DNA of 64,000 nt from Lanius collurio (lineage: Eukaryota; Chordata; Aves; Passeriformes; Laniidae): NCBI GenBank assembly GCA_020086605.1, contig JACBWW010000046.1, forward strand, positions 2,151,526-2,215,525, in the 5' to 3' direction. Each line of letters begins with the position of its first letter. Positions within the stretch are counted from its first letter, which is position 1. A program made the translations under genes and the position numbers. The notes under the pieces were generated by a model. The model saw only the letters and a program-made list of their open reading frames with translations, did not search any database and had not been told where the DNA came from. Below, one piece after another: positions 43,901-55,900 of the stretch.

Positions 43901-46900
43901 TATTCCTGGAGAATGTGAAGAAGTCTGGACAAAAAAAAGCTGAATATTCAGGAATAAAATTTTCCAAAAGTGCATCAGTCAGGAAGGAAAATATCAATGA
44001 ATTGTTCTGCAGACTCAGGAGCCCAAATTGTTTCATGGCATCTTTGAGCTGGGGTTCCCTGGGACGAGGAGCTGTAACACCATGAGCATTTGTAATAATG
44101 GCTTAAAATGGGGGTTAGCTGGGAGAGATAAATCTGTATTTCAGTTATTCCAAAGTCACTGAGATGTATGAATTTCATTTTAGGTAGATAGCCAAGTGAA
44201 ATAATTCCAGAGTTTTCCTGCAAGGATTTGTGAAGTACAGTCAAAATATGGTCCCATTTCTTAAAACAAACATGGAATTTTGAAACAGGCAGTATAAACT
44301 GAAAACTTGAAGAAATAATCAAACAGCATCAAGTGTGTTGATGATAAGAAGGGTATAAAGACCAGCCAGCATGGCTGGTCAGAATGAATCATGTCAGAAC
44401 ATTTCATTTTATTCTTTTTTTTCCAAGATATCAAACCTTACTGGGAGAAAAACATGAGTTGTCAGAAGCCATCTCCCCTTTTGGATGACTTCTGACACTA
44501 TTTCACATGACATTTTCAAAATTGAGCTGGGATGGCAGGTTTTAAGTGTAATAAATATAAGAGATATGAATAACTGGTTTAGTCATGCTTGGAACTTAGC
44601 AGGGTCTCAGTTCCAAAGGCAGACAAGGTGCTGAGAGCATTCCAGGCAAATCCTGCTTCTGGTGCTGCTCCTCAGCTCTGTTACAGAAAACCATGGGATG
44701 GAAACAGGGCTTAATTGTTACATGGACTTAGCAGAGCAAGGCACAGAGTTTTTGGGAACAGAATTTAAATTCAGAGATGCATCTTTGCCCTTGTTGAACT
44801 TTAGGGAAATTTGTACTTTTCAAAGAGCTGCTTACACCTCTGTTCAAATAATTGCCTGAATGAAACACAGGGGAGAAAATGGCAGGTAACAGTGAGATTG
44901 TACAGGATCCTAAGCAAGCTGGAACTCAAAAATGGTGTTTGAAGGTAAATTTTCATCTTTTCTGCAATCAGAATTGATGTAATGAGTTTTGTGATCCAAT
45001 CCAGGCCTACAGTTCTTTAAATTTTTGAATTATGTTAAATTTATTTTCTGTCATAATGACATGCTCTTCTCATTAATCAGCAGAGCACTCTTCATTAATC
45101 AGTCTACAAAGGATAAATTCAGATTTCCTCCTTATTTAATTAGAACGCGATAACACATAAATTCCATTTATCTGCCATATCCTTCTTAAAATCCAGTGTT
45201 TTATTAAACCTCACTCAGTGTGCCTGAGGCCAAAACCAGGAAGCAAACCTGATGCTAAGAAAGCTTAAAAGCTTAATATTGCATGAAAACAAGGTGATTT
45301 ATTGAAACCTTTTAATTTTGTTGATGTTATTATTTACATTTTTACGGTTACCTCTCCTTTTCTGGGGTATCTGTTGAATGTGCCTATTTAAGCTGCAGTG
45401 ATATTTGTGCAATTCAGCTTAATCAGGTACCAGCTCTGTTATCAGTGTCACTGTCACAGCTGGGAGCTCAGAGGGGCTCCAGCCCTGTGGGGCACTGGGA
45501 GTGCTGGAGCTGTGGTGAGGCAGAACTGCAGCTCCAGCAGTTATTTGTTTGTGCAGCAATATTTACAGTGCAAATCACCACTTTGCTCTCATTTATTGCT
45601 GTTTATTCCAGAGGTGCAGCTCTGCCCCTTTCCTGCAGACACCTCTGTCCTGTGCAGCTGTGGGAGCTCTGCCCCTCCAGCTGCTGGGCACTGCTGTGGG
45701 GCTGGACTCAGAGAAAGGCTTTTCCCCCAAAAATCCCAGCATTTGTCACAGCTAAACCCCAGCAGCTGGCTGAGAATCACAAATATTTCAGTTAGGAAGC
45801 TGTTTCTGAACACAGATAAAATAAAGTTGATGCCCTTGTATGAATTGATGCTGATAAAATTAGAGCACATCAGTAACTGTCCCAGCCTCTGCCTTGAAAT
45901 TCATACTGCAGTTATGTCCTTTATTTTGTGCTCTTTAGTGTGAAGTTTTTAGGGTATGGGTGAAAACATTTGAGCTAAAAGAGTATGGAAAATTGTTGGT
46001 GTCTGCTGAGATTTTAACATTAACCTGAGGTTGTAATAGTGATAGAAAAAGATGTAGTAAATGAAGAAACAAGTGATTAAAATTCATAATTTATTCCAGT
46101 TAATGGAGACACTCCTGACTTCCCAACTACACTGAGGGCTCTGACAATTCCTTTAGAACGTGGAGCTCTTGAAACTGCCTGGTTTTAGCAATTTTTTTTA
46201 TTGCTAGAATTAACATCAACCTGCCACTTCTGTCAGTCAGTGTCAGTTAAAATAGCTTTTCCCTTTTGGGATTACAAGTGTAAATGTGAATTTCAGGATC
46301 AGGAGCTTCAGCAAAACACTGAAACCACTGGAGCTGGTTTGAGTTTGGTTCCTCCCCCAGACATGACAATTTACAGGCAGATGTCATCGTGATTCATACC
46401 AGGATGAATTTGGGTTATGATATTTTGGATGCTCCTAGGAATAGAAATCACATATTTTTGGGGGGTAATTCCACTGGAAAATGGAAGCTGCATCCAAACT
46501 GCAGAACCCCTGAGCACTCTGTGCTTTCAGTTATGGCCACATCATGATTTGTGGTACAATGAGTCAATTCAAACACTCTCCTCAGTAAGATATTTTCCTT
46601 TGGAAATCATATTTTTTATTCTTTTTTTTTAACAGAGGAGGCTAAAAATTATTCTCCAGTCTCTGCAGATCAGTGTGTGAACTCCCTTGGTTGTTGATCT
46701 TTTTCTACTTTTTCTACTGTTGAGAGCTTAATGCATTCCTCTATTGGCATCTTGTGTCTACAGAAGGGTTTTATGCTCGTTTGTTTTATGCAGATAATTA
46801 AGAAATTGAATAATCCTATGTACATAGAGAGGAGGTTCTAATGATTCTCCTGCTACAGACTCATCTGAATGTGAAACTTTGGTGTAAACCCTCTAATACA

Positions 46901-49900
46901 TGATTTAAGAACACTTATTTCTGTAGCAATATCTAATCAACCTGGAGAGAACACTGCCTGTATGCCCAGTTTTATTTAATAGATGTATTTCTATATTCAG
47001 AGATGAAGTGAGTATCTCAGAAAAGTCATTTCAATTAAAGCCAGTTTGAGTCACCATTCAAGAACATTATCCTCCAGGAGAATTAACACTGTATTCATTT
47101 ACATTATGTAATAGTAACTGTGTGAGACCTTTCAGGTAAAATGATAGGAGTATCTATATTATCATCCTAAAATTATCCTTTGTTCTGATAATGTCACGTG
47201 GTCACTGCAGTGCCTGATTTCCAAATTAACTTTTGTATTCCATGATTGTTTTGGAGGGAAATTAAAAGTCATGAGGGAGAAACTTGGGGAGGCTTCCTGG
47301 TAGCAAGTGTAAATCTTTCCAAAGAATAGAAAATTATGTGACCAGAAGGCATGATAAAGCAGGATTTCAAGCTGTCAGAATGCAAAAAATGAAAAATAAT
47401 GGCTTAATGCTGGATCTGGGCCTGTGGTATTTTTCTTTAGAGGACATAAAAAACAAAATACAGGCCAATGGCAAAAAAACGTGGTTTTCACTCCAAGCAA
47501 AACTACTGCCAGATGAAACTAATTAACTCCATGTTTCTTCCTTCGTTAAAGGAAGACTCCAGATGGGAGAGGTTGAGGGGAAGAAGATCTGCTTTATGCT
47601 GTCCTTTCTGATTATTTTTGGGAAAAGTGGAGCAGAGAGGGGCAAAGGGAGATTCAAGTACAAGAAAACTGCAAATGTGAAGTGGTTGTGCCTCCAGTGA
47701 GCAGAGCTTTGAACAGGCAGAGAGTGCCAGTCTCAGTGGCAATTAGCCCTGCCCCTACCAAGCTGAGCATTGCAGCTAATCAGGTATGGATCCTGCTGGG
47801 AGATTTTTTATCTTGATTTGTTAAACCTCCAATGACTACCATAATACCTTGGTACATGCTCCTCACTTCCTTTTAGTTTTTCATCAAAAGCAAAGGGAAA
47901 ATCTTCTTGGCTTTCTCACAACCACTTCATTTTTTTACATCCTTTTCTTTTCCACATTTGTCTGTTTAGATCCTAAATAACAAATAACAAGACTTACCAT
48001 ATTTTCCCATTCAGGCGAGACATGATCCCCTAGTTGAAGGCACTGTTCAAATTTCATTTTGATATGTGAGACACTCCTAGTCTCATATAAATTCAGGCTT
48101 GTTCCAAAATATGTCCTGACCTGATTCAATTGGTCTGCTGGATACCTCATTCAAGGCTAAACTCTACTGTAAGGGGGGGGAAAAGTGTGATTTTTAACCT
48201 ATTTAGCCAGAGTTCTCTGTCAGAATTACAGATTTGTCAGAAATGAGAGAGAGAGAGGATGTGTACAAAGGTCTGGGCAGCCTCACAGGCAGAAAGCACA
48301 GATGAGAGGCAGACTGAAGTTTTCTATTCTATTTGAAGGCTTTGTGAGTCACATAAATTTTTCTGTGATCAATTCTCTCCTCTTCTCAACTGTGCAATTA
48401 CACCCTGATAGAGTTTCCCTGTTTCCCTGTAAACCAAATATTTCTATAGGTACAGATATCCTGATACCAAAGTACTCTCCAGCCACTTGTTATCTTCTGA
48501 GCTCCTGTGACAGAAAATATAACTCAAACCTAGGTCTCGAAAGGAATTTGAATAACTTAACCTGCTATATACATTTCTGGCTCACTTGAGGGCATTTTCT
48601 TTCAAATCAGTACAATCAAACCAGCATCCAGTGAATGCCCTTCCATATTTACTGTGAGGGATTTTTATTGCTATAAATTATATAAACTTTTGTGCTTTAG
48701 CTCCCAGTCTTACCTTTGGTCACTGACTTTCACTGTTTAATACCTGAGAAATATTTTAGCATTTCTCATGATGTACACTGTTGCTGATGTCAGGAATTAA
48801 CACCCACTGAACATCTCCCTGCTTGCTCAGAAAAGCACAGGAGGGGTTGAGGCAGCACCTTACAGGAACTGCTTAGTGAGGAAACCTCTATTCATGAGAC
48901 AGAACTGCCTTTACACCCTCTACACACAGAACATTAGGTCTGCTTTTATTTGACAGAATCAACAGTATTTCACAGCATTTCTGACAGCATGGCTTAATAA
49001 ACCTGTTCTCTTGATGCCATTGGTGACCTGGCATTTGTCTGGACAGGTAACAGTGATAACTTGCTCCAACAAGCCAGGGGCTGTGTCACTCACTGGAATT
49101 AGAACATGAAATCTAAACAAATGTAGCACATTAAATCAAAAGTAAAACACAAAAAAAAAGGCTAAAAGTGGGTAACAGATATGAATTGTGGAAAATGTTG
49201 CTTGTATTATTATGATGACAGGTTATTTCCCTGGAGTGCCAGTAGTAGTTACTTGGCTGGAGAGAGGCAAATCTGCATTGTAATGTGATTATACAAAAAA
49301 AAAAAAAAAAAAAAAAACCACAGCAATTTTATTGAGTTTATTCAATAAAATACATTTTACAGCTTTGCTGAGGTTGTTACATAACCAAAACTAAATGAAG
49401 AATGTGATAGTTTGCTACCATATCTGATCCTGAGAGAAGAAACCAATCTCTCCTTGGATGGGTTTTCTGCCTTGTGGAGAAGGAATTGATCATTTTGGCT
49501 CCTTGTAATCTGTGTTGTTTCAATGAAAATGCACTCAAGATCAGCCTTAGACTCTTCACCTCAGCCTTAGACTCTTCACCAGGTTGTGAAATCTCCATCC
49601 TGAGAGGTTTTCAGGACCTGACTGGGTAAAGCCCAGAGCAACCTGGGCTGATCTCACAGCTGACCCTGCTTTGAGCAGAAACTGGGCTGGAGACCTCCTG
49701 ACATCCTTCCCAACCCAAATTTTCCTGTGCTCTTACAGTCTTGTGACTCTCAGTAATTTAAAAACTGGAAAGAGGTAATAATATATTTAATGAGAATTTC
49801 AAATAAAGGTGAAAAGTCTTTAAGCAGATTAACATAAACACTTATCTGTACCTATCTCAATGTTTTAAGGGTGGCCTTAAAGCACTGATGCTCTTCTTTC

Positions 49901-52900
49901 TGGAAATTGTTGTGTTTTAATTTCTCTTTTGGGAATTTCCTGACAGTTTTTCCCTGTGGCTGTAGAAAACTGCTAATAGTTGTTTAATCTTTGTGCAATA
50001 TCATAACATTTCTTTTACTGTGTTCCCACTGACCATGTTTCCCCCTGCAAAACCAGACCAGAGCAAACCAAATGTTTTAGGGGCAGTACAGCCTTTCCTG
50101 ACACATTTTGCTAGACACTGTCTGCTGAGCACCTCTTTATTGAAGAAAACTGATGTTCCCTCCAAATTCAATGTGAAATTCAATATCAAATTTAGCAGTC
50201 AAAGCTGTGACTATATTCATGTTACTTTGGGTCAGGACCCTTTTTTGCTGGGGTTTTACCTTTCTAGCTTGCCAGGAGCATGCAGATGAGCTTTATGTAT
50301 TGCAAGTCTTTCCAAATAATCTACATTAGAGATTGGTCTTCCATTTGAGAGAGTATTTGTGGGGCAGAAAAACTGGAATGATCTCACCAACAGCTTATGG
50401 AATAGAAAAAGTAATAGATTAGAAAGTTACAAGCTTAGAAATTAGAAATTTCCCATTTCAACCATGTTATTCTCCTTTTTTTTTTTTTTTTAATAAGCTT
50501 AAGATTGAAAGTTATTTATTGGAAAAGTTAGTAGATTTACAAACTGCTATAGCAGTAGCCAGTAAAAGTGAAATAAAAGCCTTTTAATTAATGGCTTTAC
50601 ACATGGGGAAGAACAAAGGATGTTTTAGGAACTGTAGAGACTCAAAGCAACTTGTAAAAATGGAAAGATAGTGCATCAATCTGATGCATTGCTTAAATGT
50701 ACAAGGAAACTATTTCAGCTTCCAGATGCAGAATGTAAGCTCAGCATTGTGCAGGTAAACCCAGCACAGCTCTCCTGCTCCACTGAACAGACCAGATTGT
50801 CCTTCCAGCCCTGACTTTGTTAATTTATTAATTGCTTCAAGGTCAGGTTTTTATTCACTGTAACACCAAGTGGAAAAGCATAAGGAAACAGCTGAGGAGC
50901 TGTTGAGCTCCATTGGAATGAGGAAGTGAGAGGCACATTTGAGCTCTCCTGCTTTGTGGCATCCCATGGGATCTTCCTCCCAAGCAACTTTATCAGCATT
51001 TTGTACCACCAAGCCACTCTACATCTCTTTTGTAGGGGAAATTGGGGTCCTTTAAGTGAATGAAACAAATCAAGACAAAAGAAATTAGTCCTGACTTACA
51101 GCCTTGTCCTTTCTGTGCTTATCTCACCAGTCCCTGGTGTTCTGGTTGAACAGCCTGGCTCCTGCAGCTTCACCAGGCTGGAACTTCCCAGGAAGTTGTC
51201 TGGCTCTGCTCCTAAATCCAGGGTGACAGGCTGCCCCAGGAGACTGCACTGCTGGGGGATTTTACTCGGTCAGGAATCTCAGCCAGAAAGATCAAGAGTC
51301 CATCCAAGGCCTCTGCACCAGCACAAGAGCAGGGTGAGGGTAAGGAAGGGCACAGGAAAGGAATTTCTGCCTTTAGGTGTAATTTTTCATAAACTGAATG
51401 ATGAGCTGGAGAGAATCTTCTGTGAGAGACCTTTGTGAGACAGTAATGAGAGTCGTGACCCAGAACCAGCATTTTCATCTTTAAATGATCCATATATATC
51501 AGTTAGAAACACAACAGAGCCCCCCAGTTTTGTTCAGGGTGCACAATTATTCACTGCCCTGCTCAAAAGGGTGGCCAGAAACGCTGTCAGAGCTGGCCTC
51601 TCTCCTTTACCTTTTCACTGAGAACGTGACAAAGGCAAAACTCCTGCTCCTCAAAGATGAGTGTCTAAAACATGAACCCAAATGGACCAAAACTGAAGGC
51701 AATGTTTGAGCAGATATTCTGAGTCTGGAATCAGAGCTTTTGATCAGGAGGTCAGGGCAGAGTGGGAAAGAACGAGCTCCCACCGAAGCCACAGAACACG
51801 ACTGGGATGAAATGACTGAGGTATTTCTGTCTGCATGAGCACCTCTATTCCTTCACACTCTGAACTGCTCTGACATGGAGACAGAGCTTTCCCGAGCATC
51901 TGTGCTAAATGAGCACTGTAAAAGAGGTTTCCCTGGCAACACAAACCATATGTAATAGCTTAAAATAGCTTTTCTCCAACTCCTAGGATTTCTTAGTGGT
52001 TTGCTCACAATTTCCATTTAAATCAAGGTATATTTGCCCAGTTCAAAAATGTTCTTCGTTTTCTCAACTTCTATTAAAATGAAGAGGGTTTGAAAATGCT
52101 CATTTCTTGCCAGAATGCCTCCCTCCCTCTTGACTTGTAACTTATCAGGTAAACTGAAGCATGGCAAAGGGTGACAGTGGCTGTCCACTGTCTCAAAATA
52201 TTGCCTTTGTTTGCTGTTCAGAACACTTTATTGACTGTAAATTGGTCTCTGTTTATTGTAACAGGAGAGCTCTAGCAGGCTTTGATTTCTGTGATGCCAG
52301 GATAACTAGAGATAAACTGTGTGACTATAAAATATAACCAACCAATCCTAGTGTACATGAATTCCACTCTGCATTGGAGTAGTTGTTTGCAGGCAAATCT
52401 GGATATTTGAAAACCCTGCTCAGTTCCTGTTGTGCCCCCAGGAAAAAGCTCTTTTTGCATGAGTGAATGGTGATACCAAGAGGCTGAGAGATTGCTCTGA
52501 GGTAATTATTAGAAGCAGGCAACAAATCTGAGCCATAACCCATATATTGGTTTTCAGCTCCTAGTCATAGAGGTAAAAATTTGATTAAATTAGATGTCAA
52601 TATCCAGGTAAGAAATCTAGATTCTTTTCCCAAGGCTTTTAAAATATGTACAGCAAAACTAAAAGGAAGGACCACGCATCAGCCATTGCTTTCTTTTCCA
52701 CTAATTATGTTTGTTGGGCCTAAATGAGTTGTAGCTGAGAATGTGATGAGGCAAACCTTTTATCCTCTAAAAGAGCATGAGAACACAGGGCCTATTTCTA
52801 GACAAAACATTTTTAAACTGTATTAATTTAGATGCTACACCATGTATTTAAACCTCAAATGAAGGCAGGGTGTTCCTGTAAATACTTTTAGTTATCCTCT

Positions 52901-55900
52901 TTTTCCCTGTGAGTAGAGGGCAGGTTTTACTACAATGAAATCAAAGATGTTTTAAGCTAAGAATCATTGGAAGGGCAGAATTTTCGTAAAGAGCCAGGTT
53001 CTGTGGCCTTGTTCTATCTTTTTTAATTTACTTTAAATTGGTTTTGACTAGTAAGAATTTGCTTGAAAAAGGAGACAAGGGGGTGACCTGGGAGCAGATT
53101 TGCTGTCACAGCAGGGTGGGAAGTTCCAGTGCTGGTGGATCTGCTGACAGAGTCCCTGAGGTGCAGTTTGGTGTCACAGAGGAAAAAATTTGGTCTCAAC
53201 TTTGTTTTAGAGATTATTTTCTTTACTTTTATATCCTGTACTTATCTTCAGCTCTTTCTGTGAATGCCAACAGTATTTCAGCTTCAATTTTTAATTCTTT
53301 TACCCTGCACACCACAGGTGCACCATGAGAAAGCCACAGTCTTATCTAATTGCCTGATATAGCCATTCTCTAAGTACATTAGAGAATTATTCTATTCTAG
53401 CAGAACGAAGAGAGCTAAAAGAAACTGGTCTGGTTTATCTGGGCTATTTTAGCTGTTTGATTACAACAAAAAAATCCCTTTATTTTTTAAATGTGAAGGA
53501 TTTTGATAATGTTCCTCATTACAATATTCCAAAGTTAACAATTCAGCCATAAACCAAGGGTGAAAATAAATAGTTGCTTTATTTTGGGATGCTGTCTGGC
53601 TATAACTTTCAAGCCAAGAAAAAGCTGCTCCCCCTTTTCCCAGAATGTTTCCCCAACCATCCTTTTGGGTCCTTTGTTGACCTTTCAGTTGCATTTGCCC
53701 AGTGTGTCTGTAAAAGCTGCTCTGCATCAGACATATGTGTTTAATCATCTCCTTAACTTTTTCTGGAGACATTAGGAAGTGATTTTAAGAACTGTAATAA
53801 CTCTTTAAAAAGTCGTTTAACAGCTGTCTTTGCTGAGAGCAAGCTCTATGGAGTGAAAATGAGAAGATAATTGAATCATAAAAAAATTGTTTTGAAATGA
53901 CTGGAATTGTCCTAGATTCTTAAATTACTGTTAAATGGTATTTTTTTCCCTTGCCTGTAATAATTCATCTTTGAAAGCTAGGTATGTTAAATGTAGGCCT
54001 GTAAAATATTGTGTATTTTCTGGTAAGTCCGATTATTTCTCATTATAGACTTCTTGGTGGGTAGAGAGTGTTAGATTTGATGACATACAGGGGCCCTTTT
54101 CAGATTAAATTTTCCTATTTATCTAGCTATGAAAAAAAAAAAATCTAAATAAATATCCAGTCCTTCCACAGGGTGAGTATAAAATTAATTTCAAAATACA
54201 ATTCTATTCATTCCTTTCATCTTTAATATCTTTTCCAACCCACTTTAATGTGCCAGTTTTTTGTTTTTTCAAGTTCCTCAGAAGGTGTCATAATAGAAGG
54301 TAAGAGTAGGATGCCTTTGAGACTTTTTGTTTCTAATTTCTGTGCCAAAAGCTCTCGTATGAGGTCACAGCATTTGTTTAGTCAGAATTAATTCACTGGT
54401 CATTTTTCAGTGCATTTGCACTTGGCCTCGAAAGGCCTGGTCTTCTTGGTGAACTATCAACTGCTGGAAAAAGGTGATTTTCCTCTTAGATTTTAATCCT
54501 ACATCAGATACCACTTACTATAAATTTATAGATTTTCCACACTTAGCAAACATTAGATTTTAAATTACCCCCACCTACCATATTTCAGCCAGCAGCCAGT
54601 GAATTCCCATAAAATGCTGTAAAATCCAGCTTTGTATCCCCCAGGATCTCACGGGCCACTCGTGCCTTTGTTCAGCTCCTGAGTGCAACCAGAGCAGCCC
54701 CTGGTGCTGGCAGGGGCAGCACCCAGGGGTGCTCACCCACCCCCAGGGCTGGGGCGTCTCCCTCACCCTGTTCCAAATGGTGCTTCCACCTCAGCAAAGC
54801 CCTGAGAGGCTCAGTCCTTCCAGATCAGCTGCAGCATCTCAAACAATCCACTTCCAAACTCATATTTGCACCTTTAGCTAGAGATCATTGCTAGAACACA
54901 ATTAGTTTTTGCTTGTCCCTGAGGCAACAAGGAAGCATTTTGGTTGTTCATTGCAGGTTTGCAGAAAATCATCTTTTTTAAATGTTCTGCTGCAATTGAT
55001 ACTAAATTGTGATGAATACTAAAGAAGTTGCAAAATTCTCCACAAGACTCAAACATAATTTCTTTTCCTTGTTGTTCCTTCTTGCCAAATTATACAGTTT
55101 AAAATTCATATTATTTTTTCTACGCACTTAGAAATAAAACTTGTGAGCAAGAATTTGTAAGAATAACATGTCAAAGTAAACTGAAGTGCCTCATTAATAG
55201 GTTTTACCAGACATTATGGAGAACAGAAAAGAAATAGCTGTCATTTATATCTTGAACATAAGAATATTATTTTTCAGTGTCTCTTATCAGATAGTGCTAA
55301 TTTCAACCTCAAGGTCTGTCTGGATTAACTCATTTTGGAACAAGTGTGAAGCTGGTTTGAAATCATGCTATTAAAGAGATTATCAGTGGTTCACTGATGA
55401 ATAGGAAGGCAAATCAAACTGAATTCCTAAGGAACTTAGCACTGAAGGTCCTCTGTAACTTCTCAAATTTTCTAAATCACTTGAAGGGGGGAAGAAATGA
55501 AGAGAAATCTTTGATATTATATATTACAATTGGAGGTTGTGCCAAGCTGAGAAGAGCTGCAGTATGGTGGGGCATTGCATCAGAACTGAATATTAAATCA
55601 GGATATCAGGGCTATGAAATAACATCAGAACTGAATATTAACTCAGACAGCTGGAGACAGTATCTGATAAACACAAGATGGAATTTATTTGTGCAAAATT
55701 CTGGTTTTAGGAACAAATAACGGCCAAAATGTACAGATGGTTTGGGAACAGGTCTCTGGTACAGAGGCAGGAGTTCCACACGAATCACAAGCCAGGCATG
55801 ACAACAGCACCATGCTGTTGATAAAAGAAAAATAACCACTGAGGATATTCAAAGAGACTCGAGCCAGGATGACACAGAGGTAATCCAGCTCTCCACTAGA

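Noticed and set aside
49295..49317. Poly-A tract as the tail of a processed retrogene
   Set aside because: No gene-like body, polyadenylation signal at the right distance, or flanking direct repeat was seen upstream on either strand.
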